A stretch of DNA of 64,000 nt from Leucocoprinus leucothites (lineage: Eukaryota > Basidiomycota > Agaricomycetes > Agaricales > Agaricaceae), in NCBI GenBank assembly GCA_013368445.1, contig JAACJO010000020.1:186001-250000 (forward strand), written 5' to 3'. Each line of letters starts with the position of its first letter. Position 1 is the stretch's first letter. The notes beneath the pieces were generated by a model. The model saw only the letters and a program-made list of their open reading frames with translations, was not told the origin of the DNA and searched no databases. A program made the translations under genes and the position numbers. Positions 11,184 to 23,499 of the stretch are shown in pieces.

Positions 11184-13269
11184 ATGCCAAAGAACCAACC
11201 TGATTCCTTATGTACAAACTACAAAGGTAGCCAATCAGAAGAGTCCAACCACAAGTGTCCGACTAGCAGACTAACATCATCTGAAGAACCTGAATCACCA
11301 TCATGGATCAGTGAGATCAACGATCAAACAGAAAACTACTCAGATTATGAATCTGATGAAAACCCAAATTCATCCAACTCTATTGATTCTATTTTTAGAA
11401 CTAATATTACCTCTGACACACAACAACGTATTATCAAATTAATACTCGAATGACACCTATCAATTGTCATTCATGAATGTCCAACAGCTCATCTTCCAAC
11501 AATCGTAGAAGAGCAGACCCCCCACACCTCGCAGCACACCTCTCTAAACAATTTCAAAGTCACTTTCATCCTGAAAGCAAATGTGAACAACCAACAAATG
11601 AAAACTCCTCAACTGAATCCCAAGAATCCCAAAACACTCTCTTCACACAACAACCCCCTAAACTTCCTACCCCTCCAACAAGACCATCTTTACTCCCAGC
11701 CGTCCAACAACAACAAAGCAGACACTATGAAGAAGAACACAAAGCAAATCTCAATGAAACCCTTGCTAGACTCGACAGCTTCCACCAGAAAGAATCCCCT
11801 ACACTCCAAATCAAACCAATCAAAACCCAAGAAATGCCTTTACAAGGATCTTCCACTGTTACCCACCATTCACAATCAGAATCTGAAACCTCTTACAGAT
11901 CACAAAGAGAAGGATCACCAATGGAATCTAATGAAGCTTACAGAGGATCAGAAACCCTGGCAGCAAACACATCTGGATATAAGGCAAACAACCCAGAATA
12001 CAATGTCTACCAACCAATACAACAAGGTTTCAAAGGGAAAGGACCGCCTGGAGGTTCAGACAGAGGAGGAGGTGGAGGAGGAGCAGGAGGTGGAGGAGGA
12101 TTCTTTAGACAACCACAACAACAAAACCCACAACATAACTACAGAGGAATTAAATATGATCTACCCAGAGAGTTCAACAGCACCATTCAAGATTACCAAA
12201 GATGGAAAGAGCAACTTTCGCTCTACTTCTTGGCAAACTGTGATCAACTCCTGTCTGATCACGACATCATCATCTGTGCACTCTACAACATGGGAGAAGG
12301 AGCAAGTTTCTGGTGATGAGATTTCCTTACCCATCACATACAAAACAGAGTACCTACCTTCAGTTCCACTGAAGCATTTTGGCAGGCCCTGGATCAATCA
12401 TTCTTACCCTTCAACGAAAGTGAAAGTTTCCTCAGAAAATGGCTTGCACTCAAACAATTGCAAAGACCCATCAAAACCTATATCATGGAGTTCAGAATCC
12501 TGGCTAACCAAGCCGGAGTCAGAGACACCCAACAACTCATTCATCAATTCCGAGAAGGTCTCAACCCAAGCATTGCAATCCGAGCTATTTCAAAACATCC
12601 AGGAAACAACTTGGAGGAATGGTTCACAGCGGCATGCGCAGCAGAAGAAACCAAAAGAATGGAGGCAGACTATTATTGAAGACACCCCCAGATATACTCC
12701 CAAAGAAAGATGGCAAAACCAAAAAGGCGTAATCATTACCAGAGTCAAGGCTACATCCCACTCCAACCTAATAGAGACCTGAATGCGATGGACGTTGATG
12801 CTATAGAAGTATTACTTCAGAACTTCGCGATTTCTCAAGGCCACCAACAAAACAATGATTCATCATCTGATGAAAGTGAAGACAATGATGAAGATCATCA
12901 AGAAAACATTAAGCAGTCGATCCTACAAGCATTCGATACAATCCTTTCTACACGTCAAAAAGAAAGCCTCAGAAAAGGAATGTGTTTTGAATGCGAACAA
13001 ACTGGACACTTTGCTCAAGACTGTCCCAAGTGTAAAGCATGCCTTTCGAAAATCCCACGAAAATCCCAATCCAAAATGCCAAACATAAGCGACCCGTATT
13101 GCCTAGGAAACCATGTGATAATGACAAGAAGAACCAGAGACACTTCCAAAGCATGCAACTCAATGAAATCATCCAAAGCATCTCTGACAATGAAGAAGTT
13201 GTAAACGTCTACAATGAGCATGCAGATCAACCCAGATTTGTCCATCGAGAAATCCAGGATTTTGCCTGA
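11184..13269 (+). pseudogene. Gypsy-1 Gag (capsid and zinc knuckle), degenerate
   Basis: Gag forms the particle shell and binds element RNA. The readable frame changes twice: 11184-11453, then 11477 to about 13040 with TGA stops at 12314-12316 and 12677-12679, then 13039-13269. The N-terminal half is Ser/Gln/Pro-rich with a Gly-rich run (12060-12105). The capsid-like part follows (YQRWKEQLSLYF, about 12195). One CCHC knuckle, CFECEQTGHFAQDC, lies at about 12985. The order matches gypsy-3 Gag. The pol frame lies -1 relative to the last gag frame, as in gypsy-3. Confidence 0.75.
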
Positions 13270-14987
13270 GACAATTAGCATCCATGTCTAATCCATCAAA
13301 ACCCTCTACTGGACAGTGCACACCCTCTTATTTATCCTCTTGCTCATCAACCCCTGATTCAAATGGACCTATTTATTTCTCGAATGGACTACAGAATGAT
13401 AGTTATCCCAGACCAAAGACCCCGACAGGACTCTCTTATTTAAACGAAGTTTCCCTTACTCCTATGCAATCCAACACTCTTTACCTTCCCCTCAAAGTGC
13501 ACCTACCTGAGAGAACCGTGGACACCTTAGCACTCCTTGATTCAGGAGCTGGAGCCGATCTTGTTGATCAAGATCTTGTAAACAAATGGAAACTTCTGAG
13601 AAGAAAACTCCCAAAACCACTCACCATCAGGAATGGAGACAGATCAGTAGTAGAAAACACATCCATCACCAATTACATAGTAATCAAAACTACTGTTTAT
13701 GGAAAACGAATCAAAACCAACGCAATCATTGCAAATCTAGGACAACCCTGAATAATCTATGGAATCCCATGGTTTTCAAAACACAACCCAGATGTAGATT
13801 GGACCAAGAAAACCCTTTCTTGGCGATCTTATCTTGAAAACCAAGAATTCACTACATTATTAGATTCAGCATTCCCCAATGCAATCGGACTGGATGAACT
13901 CAACCTGTCAGACAGGGATTTCATCGAATTCAATGCTAAAACATCACACTCTCAAACATTTGCCCAACAACATGGAGAAAAGAAAGAAACCAACCCTACG
14001 AAAATTGTACCCAATTACCTCCATGAATTCCTTGACCTCTTCAGTGAAAAGAAAAGCAAATGATTCCCACCATCTCGAACTTATGACCATAAAATCGAGA
14101 TGAAACCATCTTTTCAACCCAAAGCTTTTCCTTCGTACAAACTATTGTATGGAGAAACTCTCAAGCTTGACAAATTCTTAGAGGAAAATTTATGAAAAGG
14201 ATACATTCAACTGTTGAAATCACCAATGGCCCCTCCTTTCTTCTTTGTATCCAAGAAAAACGGATCTTTGAGACCATGTCAAGACTATCGATACCTCAAT
14301 GAACACACCATCAAAAATGCATATCCAATTCCCAGTATCCAATCAATACTTGATCGACTCCAAGGATCAAAATATTTCACAGCACTCGACGTATGATTGG
14401 GATATAACAACATTCGCATTTTTGATGGAGATCAATGGAAAGGAGCTTTCCATACACACAAAGGGTTATTCAAACCTACTGTTATGTTTTTCGGAATGTG
14501 CAACAGTCCAGCAACATTCCAAAACATGATGGACACCATCCTCGCTCCTCTCATTCATCAAAACAAAGTTATCATTTACATGGACGATGTATTGATTCAT
14601 ACAAAAATAAAAAAGGAACTATGAGAAATCACCTGCCAAGTCTTCGAAATCTTTTGAAAACATCATCTCTATCTCAAAGTAGAGAAATGTGATTTTGAAA
14701 AAGAAAAATTGGCATATCTAGGATTCATAATTTCACCCGACGAAGTACGCATGGACCCAGTAAAACTCAAAGGAATAGCAGATTGGCCAATACCCAAAAA
14801 TCCACATGATATCCACAAATTCATTGGGTTTTGCAACTTCTACTGAAAATTCATATGAAATTATGCCCACTACACAGCCCCTCTTAATGCCCTCCTTCGC
14901 AAAAATCAACTGTTTCAATGGAATTCAGAAGCTCAAACATCATTTGACACCCTCAAAAAGAAATTTCTACAAGAACCTGTCCTCATA

Positions 14988-17900
14988 AGGTACATCTCGA
15001 TAGATCACTACACCCATTATGTAATCAAAACCTCTCCTCAACACTGAGGTTAATAATGACAACAACAGCCTACCTTTGCCCAATCTGTCTGCTAGGACCT
15101 TTTGTCTAATGTACTGAGACTACATCCTAGAAGTCAAAATCTTAAAATTCACTTTTTATTGCAACTTATAACATCATCTGTCAATTTTTAGAAAATTGCT
15201 CAAACACGCCATTCAACCATATCTGAGTGAAGAGAGATGAGGGATGGGTAGGGCAAAGGCTCAATTTCGCCGCTTATGTAATCTATTACGTGATCAATAG
15301 GCGCAAGATAATCACAGGGTTGTGGCTGAAAAGAATAGACAAAAAGCTATATACTGTACTTGTTTCGATGGCAAATCATTCTAGGGCAACAAAGGCACGA
15401 GTCAACAACCTGAAGAAAGCAAAAACTCTGAAAGAAATCGCTTCCAGGACACCTAATTTGGCCAAACTCACCTCTGATTGTCTTCCTTCCTCCTTGGCAG
15501 CCGAAGACCAAGCTGTTCATGAATTTCAAGGCTTATCCTTTGTTGGGCGTTCATTGGATGATGAAAGCGATGTTGAATACCATTCAGAATATGCAGGAGA
15601 CTCACCTATTGAAGAAGAAACTGGTCCAGGAGAGGCACAGGTTCCTGATGCCTTTCAGCTTATATTTCAAGGCCAGAAAGCATCGGAATTGGCGGAAACA
15701 AAGGCAAAGGAGGGGAAACCGAATCGCCCCAAGCATTACATGGGAAATTCAGCCAAGACCAAGCGCAATCAAGCCGCTCAATGAGGCAAAATTGAGAAAA
15801 CTAGTCAGAAGTTTGTCAGTGACTTCTTCCTCAAAAAAGGCTTGGATACTGGCATACAAGTGGCAGGATTGGGATCAGATGGTACCTGTGGTATGGTAGA
15901 GGTTGAAGAAGGAGGAAAAGGGCGAGAGGGAGCCGCACTTTGGCTCGAGGATGAAGTTTTGGAGGTGACTATGGCTGAAGAAGAGATGTCAAATGTAAGC
16001 ATTCCTCATAGCTCTAGATGTATCAAACTCACAGATACTGTCAAGATCATGCGAAAGTCTTGTCCAGACAGTAGTACCAATAATATTTCTGTTGAAGAAT
16101 CAAAGAATTGCATCAGAGAGCTCTTTAGTAAACTCAAAAGGCTTGAAGCACCTCCTGACACAAGCCCTGACACACAAACGGATCAATTTCTCAATTCATT
16201 GTGGTACAAAGACTTCCCAGCTCTTCAGAAAGCCAAAGATGCATTAACTGCAGTGCTAAATGACAAGAAAACAAGTCTTATTGTTCGTTCTCAAGTGGCA
16301 TCAATGATCAGCACTTTAAACCTTTATCTTGATGCTGAACTCACCTACACATGGTGTGAGGCATCCGCTGTTGCAGCACGAGCCTCTGGAAGACAGGCTA
16401 GCTATGCCCGTACTCTCTGAACATGGATTGGGAAGTTTCTGCAATCTTCTGAGCTCCCCTTGCCCCAGTACATTGGCCAGCCTGGTTGGTCACTTCTTGA
16501 TGATGAAGACTTCGCAACAGAGCTTCAGCTCCACCTGATGGAAAAATCAAAGATGGGTCACATTCGTGCACAAGATATCATTGACTATACCTCTCGAAAC
16601 AACATTCAAACTTGATACCATATTGGGGTGGCTATATCTCTTGCAACAGCACATTGGTGGCTTCATAGGTTAAGCTGGCGGTACACACGGAAGCGAAATG
16701 GGATGTATGTAGATGGGCATGAGCGTGATGATGTGGTTGAATACCGGACAGGATTTGTAAGGAGATGGAAGGAGGAGTATGAGCCAAGATTCATCACATA
16801 TGATAATGATGGAAACCATACTTTGCCTTCTGGGTTTCCAGTTGCTCAGCGTGGCTGCTTTCAACTTGTGCTTATCACTCATGATGAGTCGACATTCTAT
16901 GAAAATGACAGAAGGAAGACACGCTGGGAACATGAGAGTATGACAGCAATAACAGAAAGGAAGGGAGAAGGACAGTCACTGATGGTGTCTGATTTCCTCA
17001 CTCCAGATTGGGGTCAATTGACACATGATGGCAAGTGAGTCTTCTATTTTGATCTAATATATCAATATCTGTCACTTAATGACCAATAATTTATTTAGAG
17101 AAGCTCGGATTTTGTTCAAGGCAGGGAAGAACCATGACGGCTACTTCACTGGTAAGGATTTGCTGGAGCAAGTTGAGACAGCAATCGACATCTTTGAGGC
17201 AAAGACCAATGGGTTTTCAACTGGCCTCTTTATTTTTGACAATGCACCTAGTCATCAGAAGTGGGCACCCAATGCACTATCTGCTCAAAAGATGCCCAAG
17301 CGACCATCTGAGACCTGGACTCACAAGAAGGATGGCCCTAAGATGTGCACTACCACTTTTGAAAAGGATAGTGTTGTCTACCATCAAGACTTCTATTTTC
17401 CAGATGACCATCCAACCATGCCTGGTTGGTTCAAGGGAATGGAACAAATCATATGTGAATGTGGAATGTGGCCAACAAATGGCTCAACCCTTAATGCACA
17501 GTGCGAAGGCTTCAAATGTGAGTCTGGAAAAACTGATTGCTGCTGCTGTTGTCTCCTATTCACTCAACCTGACTTCATAAATCAAAAATCCCATCTCGAA
17601 GAACTTGTGACTTCCTGTGGTCATCTTTGTGACTTCTATCCGAAGTATCACTGTGAACTCAACTTCATTGAACAATATTGGGGGGCTGCTAAGCTTCAAT
17701 ACCTCAAAGCAGCTCACACCTCAAACATTGATGAGATGGAGAAGCTGGTCAAAGCATGTCTTGACAAGATTCCAGTCATTCAAGTTCAATGGTGAGGACT
17801 ATACTGCATTTCACATGGTATTCACATTGGCTTACTCCCACATGCCAGTTATGCTAATTGTGCTGTAAGGGTCATTGATGCATATTCAAAGGGCCTTGCT

Positions 17901-18136
17901 GGTCCCGAAGCTGCATGGGCAAATAGGAAGTACCATGGACATCGGATCTTACCACCAGATATAAGGCTTCAACTGCATGAGGATCATCAGAATATGCTCC
18001 CCTGAACATCATAGATACATAGATACCAATATTTCGAGACTTTTGAACTTTTGATTTTTTGGTTCTTCGAAATTGAATATTTTGCCACTTACTAATCATA
18101 TTACGTAAAGGTGTAGTGATCTAGCAGGATGTACCT
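14988..18136 (+). mobile_element. DDE DNA transposon (IS630/Tc1/mariner-like, Cys-rich type) inside gypsy-1
   Basis: Terminal inverted repeats of 27 bases (14988-15014 and 18110-18136; AGGTACATC...TAGATCACTACACC) match at 24 of 27 positions and are flanked by the dinucleotide TA on both sides (14986-14987, 18137-18138). Deleting the element plus one TA restores the gypsy-1 pol frame exactly (PVLITPDPT across the join). A TA target with this DDE enzyme fits the IS630/Tc1/mariner supergroup. Confidence 0.9.
15368..18005 (+). pseudogene. Transposase of the Cys-rich DDE element, three exons, three TGA stops
   Basis: Exon 1 ends at 17034, intron 17035-17098 (GTGAGT...TTTAG), exon 2 17099-17791, intron 17792-17848 (GTGAGG...CCAG), exon 3 17849-18005 ending in TGA. 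I take the ATG at 15368 as the likely start; an upstream ATG at 15227 is also in frame. Catalytic candidates are D at 16883 (HDESTF), D at 17238 (FIFDNAPSH) and E at 17670 (NFIEQYWGAAK). The last D and E are separated by 143 residues, not about 34, because a Cys-rich block (CECG..., CEGFKCES, CCCCC, CGHLC) lies between them. Premature TGA codons near 15782, 16418 and 16613 each look like a former CGA. The C-terminus (AYSKGLAGPEAAWANRKYHG) resembles a family abundant in mushroom genomes. Confidence 0.8.
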
Positions 18137-20010
18137 TAACCCCTGACCCAACCAAACCCTTCGAAATACAAACCAATGCCTCAAACCATACATCAGGCAC
18201 AGTTTTACTTCAAAAGGATTCGAATGGTATCATACACCCATGTTTCTTCCACTCAAAAGGATTTTCCCCCACTGAAAAATGCTATCATACATCTGAACAA
18301 GAATTCCTAGCAATCATCCGCGCATTGCAAGAATGGCAACACTATATTGATGGATCACCACACAAAACCATCATATGGACAGATCACAACAATATCATCC
18401 ATTGGGCTAAACCATCAAAGTTATCCCGACAGACAATTTGATGGTCTGCCCTTATCAGTGCCCATAAAGTCAAGATACACCACATTGCCAGCATCAAAAA
18501 TGTCACAGCTGATGCACTCTCATGTCAACCCAACCACCTCACTGAAGAAGAAGAAAAACCACAAGTGGCCATCCCTGCCCATATGTTCAATACATCATCC
18601 CTCCCAGCAATGGACGTTGATATCCTTGATCCGGAAATCCAAGAAGCACTCCCAACGGAACCTGATGGCTCACCACACATCAACAAAAAAGGACGTTTCA
18701 CACTCCCAGCCAACAACACATTCAAGAAGCGTTTACTCCAATGAGTACATGATGCACCAGCAGCAGGACACCCTGGTACAACCAATACCATATGCAAATT
18801 AGAAGAATACATCACATGGCCTGGAATGAGAGCTTTTGTCAAGAACTATGTGAAAGGATGCCCTATCTGTCAACAACACAAAATCAACCAACAACCTTTC
18901 AAACTCCCACTCCAACCCATTAAAGGACCACGCTCTCTCCAACCATTTGCACAAATAGCTATGGATCTCATCACTGATCTCCCAGAAGTTGATGGATTTG
19001 ATTCTATTTTGTCCATAGTGGACCAACGACTCACAAAAGGGATAATTATAGTACCAACATGAAAAGAAGCCACTGCAGATCACATCTCTGATCTGTTAAT
19101 CAAAAACATCTTCTTGTGTTTTGGAACCCCAGACAAAATTATCTCTGATTGAGACCCTAGATTTGTTGCTAAATCTGTCCAAGCTCTGTTCAAGAAGCTA
19201 GGAATAGAACACACACGATCTACCACATACCATCCACAATCTGATGGTACCACTGAATGCTTCAACCAGGAAATTGAAATGTACCTCTCTGCTTACTGCT
19301 CCAAGAACGCACTTGACTGGCCAAAGAAATTACCTCTCATCAAATTCGCACACACCTCTAGAACCCACTCCAACCAATCACAAACACCCTTCGAATTGAT
19401 GTATGGCCACCCCTTCAAAGCTTTCCCAACTGATCAAGAACCAATGAATAATCCGGCGACTGAAGACTGCATTGACTGGATAAAGAACATCTGCATAGCC
19501 ACACAGGATTTGCATGAGAAAGCAAGGCAAACTATGACCGAATGCATCAAAGGTCCACTTCTGAAACTAGAAGTAGGACAAAAGGTCTGGCTGGATTCAT
19601 GCAACCTCCCTATTTGAGCACCATCAAGGAAACTATCAGTGAAACGCGTAGGACCTTTCGAAATCACCAAGAAGCTTGGACCTGTGAACTACAAACTAAA
19701 ATTACCCAAATCATGGAAAGTTCATCCCCACTTCCACATAGGACTCCTATGGCCAGTAACTGAGAACGACAAATATGGAAATCATTTTGAGAACCCACCA
19801 CCTGATCTTGTAGAAGGAGAAGAAGAATGGGAAGTTGAAGACATTGTTCACCATCACAAAACACATTGCGGAAAGATCGAATATCTGATTCACTGGAAAG
19901 GATACCCCAATTCGGAATGGACATGGCAGCCTGCAGACACCCTAAAGAATGCACAGGAGATGCTAGACACTTATAAACAACATCACAAACTTCATTGAAA
20001 AACCAGAATC

Positions 20011-21456
20011 ATGCAACATCTCATTCCAAACACCACCCCAGAACCATATACCTACCAATCCAACACACCTTTAGTACCCCTTTGCAAATCAGACACCACG
20101 TCTAACTCCAGTCACTTATCTCAACGACCTCCAACATATACCTCACCCGGAATAGGAATGAGCTATGTCGTTGCCCCTCCAGTCACAACCATCACTCAGT
20201 CCTCTTTCTCAATTTCGGAAGATTTCCCACCAGAAGAAACCTACACTGACCCCACTAGAGCCATTTGAACCTTCCAGCTCTACAATACCCCCTTCACTGA
20301 AGCTAGGGCCACTCTCTGCAAAGATTCACTTGATGCTATTCAGTTTGACCTATTCAGGGAGGACTGGACTACTCTCCTATTTCTTAGACACACATTGCTC
20401 CACCACTCGCATTCCTTCAAGTGTCACATTAGTTCACTGAACTGAACTGTTGAATTGCCTGTCATTAGGAAAATTGTGTCAGCGGCTGAACAAGCCCTTC
20501 ATGCTTTCCCAAAGACTCCAGATCCAAGTGAGCCTAGCAAGACTCGACAAGGATCTGAACTTCCTACTCTCCAGTACCCAGATGGACCTGATGATGGAAC
20601 CAATGGAATTCCTGCTGAACTTCCTGATGTGGCTCAACCTGACACCCCTCAGAGAACGGAACAGACTGGAATGAATGATCATAGACTATGATTGCCACAA
20701 ATGGAACCCAACTCGATTCCCACCCCCAAAAGTACTACACCAAGAGAATTCTGCACAATCTGTAGGATCTATGGTCATTTCATGGACCAATGCAAACATT
20801 ATACCTGCCACTACTGCCAACACTCTGCCCCTGGACATCTCGGAAGATATTGCTTCCTCAACAAATACTGAGCATGTACCACCCAAGAATTCGCACAGGT
20901 CTTACAACAATGAGCCATCGCAAAGTTCCCACAATTACACCTCTTTCCCCTCACCTCATTCATCAGCAGAGTCTCTGATCGAGAACAACAATGGCTCAAA
21001 CCTATCCTTACCTGCAAACATCCATCCCAAGTATTTAGACCTGGAGACCTCCCCTTACCTTCTTCCCAAACCACTTCAACTCAAGGAGCCTGCCCGATCC
21101 AACCCATTTGATGCCAATGACAAAGGAAAAATGAAGTCTTCCTCCAGGTGGGACTTGACTCAACAGACACAAGTAGAACACGAGTTCTACCGCCACATTC
21201 TCCAGCTCGCCCAACTCCTGACACCAGACATATGCATCACCAAACGCCTCACTGTCGACCTCATACCCAATGCCACCTCAGACCTTGACGAGTCTCAGAT
21301 GGAGGTTATGATCATAGGGATGCTTATGGAGAAGAGTACGATGACCCCTACAATGACGTCACAATTGCCAACATCACAGGAGAGCCCTATGGAGATTACT
21401 GAGCCTGATTTGGATAAGGATGTTGATGAGGACATCAAGTCCTACAAAAGGGATAA
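20011..21456 (+). pseudogene. Gypsy-1 third ORF: double zinc-knuckle protein, degenerate
   Basis: It lies after pol in the same frame: pol stops at 19996-19998 and the ATG follows at 20011. The N-terminal half is Pro/Ser/Thr-rich. The centre has a CX2CX4HX4C knuckle (CTICRIYGHFMDQC) and a second CX2CX6HX4C knuckle (CHYCQHSAPGHLGRYC), together about 20752-20856. The C-terminus is acidic and Tyr-rich (YGEEYDDPYNDV). Gypsy-3 has the same order at 56686-58035, so this is a conserved gene of the lineage. Function is unknown; nucleic-acid binding is inferred from the knuckles. Several TGA/TAA stops interrupt it. A purine-rich tract (21445-21456) precedes the 3' LTR. Confidence 0.65.
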
Positions 21457-22153
21457 TGTTATAAACATCAATTTGATTGATGCCCACTGTGACTTAATCA
21501 TCTTAGATGCCGACATAGCCACATGGTCCGAAGCTGTGGTTCTAGATTGGGAAGAGTATGTTGGAAAGTTTGATATGGAAGAAGAATGATTCGATGTTGA
21601 CTGGGACAAGTATAATTGGATGGATGTTATTAGGAGAATCAGAAGGAATGGTTTCGCTGTTTGATTATTATGGACTAACAGAATTGATAAACAGACAATG
21701 ATGGTTTTATGGACATCGCATTTGGATTGGAACTATTCAATATCTAACTATGATAGCTGTTACATCGGTGGACAGATATGTATTTATCAGAATCGTGATA
21801 GTGATACCAGACTTGTAGTTGTAGTTTCATAGCTTGATATTGTTTCACTTAGTTAGTATTTAAGGACTTTGTACTTGGAAGATTAAATACAAGTTTAATC
21901 TTTCCTTTGTTTCCCAGACTACTTGTATTTACTTGCCCCACCTTGAATTCACTTGTATCATTGTTGTTGTCTCAAACCTCGCGCTACCTTAGACTTACCT
22001 CAAGTCTTCTTGGCCTTCTCTTACTGAACTTTTGAGAATACTCAAGCTTATTAATTGAAGTAGGTTAAAGACCAGTTAGCCGCTGTCTTATGTAACCCAA
22101 TCACGTGTTGTGACACGTGACGTTACTAGGCACTCTGACTGTAAATCTTAACA
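21457..22153 (+). repeat. Gypsy-1 3' LTR
   Basis: 697 bases, same ends as the 5' LTR, followed by the TSD AGATG (22154-22158). It keeps CGCG where the 5' LTR has CATG (around 10760), one of several CpG-type differences between the pair. Confidence 0.95.
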
Positions 22154-23497
22154 AGATGAGAGGGATTCAGTGAGTTCAAGTGCAGAAAAGTTTGCCCATG
22201 AATGGGGCAGAAGTGATTTCATTTTATTTAAAACATGAGGGCTTACCGAGTGGCCCAATGCAGAGTTGTATGATGAGTGAAGTGCATTCCACAAGTCCGG
22301 AAGATCATTGCAAGGGTGTCCTTGATACCGAATGCCCTCAATGGCAGGGAGTTTTTGCTGTTTGACCCACTCCATGAGATCCCAAGGTTGTTTGTTGGTT
22401 GAAGCAATCTCATGAATATGTTCATCAAAGAAAGAATGCTTAGCAGCCTGAGTAGCCAATCTAAATGCTTGCCAATCCTTTCGATCCTTAGTTCTTCTGT
22501 AAGTAAGTAAAGTCTCAGAACAGTGGGGATTCCACCATTCTTTTGACTGGTTAGTGATCCATACAGTTTTAGAGTTCGTGTTCCAAGAATCAGAAAATAT
22601 ATGGGAAATAGAATTGGAGATATTGTCTAAGTAAAAGGTGGAATGAATGTTCAAATAGTTGATAGCCGCTAGATGCTCTGAGACCTGAGAAATAAAGGTA
22701 GTCTCTTCATTGCTATCCTTTGGCAATACTCATTTTTTATAATTAATATGGTCCAAGCAAATTGGGAGATCAATGAGTAAGGGAGGGTGATCCAAAGGCA
22801 GTCTCAAATCCACATCAATAATATGAGGAATGGAAATGTTGGCACAAAAAATGAGATCGATAACTGAATTATCATGTGCCTCAATTGAAGAGAAGTGGGT
22901 AGGGTGGGAGATGGTCGGTATAGACCTGGTAAGATTGAAGCAATCCACTAACTCCATTAGAGTTATGGCAGATCAAGGGAGATGGGAGACTAGTGGATCC
23001 CACTCAGGGGAACGACAGTTAAAGTTGCCTCCCATGTACACAATGTTCAGGATATCAATGAAGTTTGTCAAAAGAAAATTGATCATAGATGATGATGAGT
23101 CAGAATATATGTTAAGGAAATGAATATAATTACCCTGGTTAAAAAGACCCAGAATTTGGATATCACAATGATTGACCCACTCCTGTTGAAGGATGGGTCT
23201 CATATGGAGCAAACATTTGTGAACATAGGTCAGAGTACAGGGGTGGGGGTCGTTAGGCTTGGTAGGGCAAGCCATACACAACCACTTGGGATGGATGGGG
23301 GCACCTATGACATCATCCCCTTCAGGGTTAGTTGTAGAGGGTGCCTTGCGGATATGATTCCAGGGGGGTTCCTGTAGAAAAATAATGTCAAAGTCCAGTT
23401 TCCTGGACTCAAGGATGGTATCAACCAGGGCATAAGAGTGTCCCACATTTTGCAAATAGATACAAACAGAAGAAATAACATTGTTCCTACCAGACAT
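22154..23497 (-). pseudogene. LINE A ORF2 N-terminal half: APE-type endonuclease
   Basis: The start is the ATG at 23497 (MSGRNNVISSVCIYLQNVGH). Motifs of the apurinic-like endonuclease that nicks target DNA: LQEPPW (about 23375), GGNFNCRSPEWD (about 23010; the usual GDFN is GNFN here) and SVIDLIF...LDH (about 22845-22790; the usual SDH is LDH). The linker SKEWWNPHCSE...QPWDLMEWVK then leads to the RT. In-frame TGA codons at about 22970-22972 and 22727-22729 are the only breaks. The ATG is two bases after the ORF1 stop (TAAATATG), which suggests translation by termination and restart. Confidence 0.8.
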
Positions 23498-23499
23498 AT

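Larger units (their letters stand above)
13284..19998 (+). pseudogene. Gypsy-1 Pol: protease, RT, RNase H, integrase, chromodomain (degenerate, split)
   Basis: One frame continues from 13284 to 14987 and, after removal of the inserted DNA transposon, from 18139 to 19998. Domains in order: aspartic protease (LLDSGAGADLV, about 13535), RT ([24 protein letters not shown] at about 14580), RNase H split by the insertion, integrase with its zinc-binding CPIC (about 18850) and the D, D, E residues in MDLITDLP, ISD and GTTECFNQE, and a chromodomain (YLIHWKGYPNSEWTWQP, about 19880). At least ten in-frame TGA codons interrupt it, for example 14193-14195, 14394-14396 and 19150-19152, each aligned with a CGA arginine codon of gypsy-3. 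Confidence 0.9.
10235..22153 (+). mobile_element. Gypsy-1: degenerate Ty3/gypsy chromodomain retrotransposon inserted in LINE A
   Basis: Two 697-base LTRs (10235-10931 and 21457-22153) with TG...CA ends are flanked by the perfect TSD AGATG (10230-10234, 22154-22158). Gene order is gag, protease, RT, RNase H, integrase, chromodomain, then a third ORF, all on plus. Removing the element restores the LINE A ORF2 frame. A 3149-base DNA transposon (14988-18136) sits inside RNase H. The coding region has more than ten premature stops, mostly TGA where gypsy-3 has CGA. Confidence 0.95.

Noticed and set aside
11583..12782. A 399-codon frame overlapping gypsy-1 gag
   Set aside because: Shifted relative to the frame with the capsid and CCHC knuckle; composition is Lys/Asn/Pro noise.
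20675..21589. A 304-codon open frame overlapping gypsy-1 ORF3 and running into the LTR
   Set aside because: Also +1 to ORF3 and continues into LTR sequence; openness here reflects that CGA-to-TGA decay hits the true frame and not this one.
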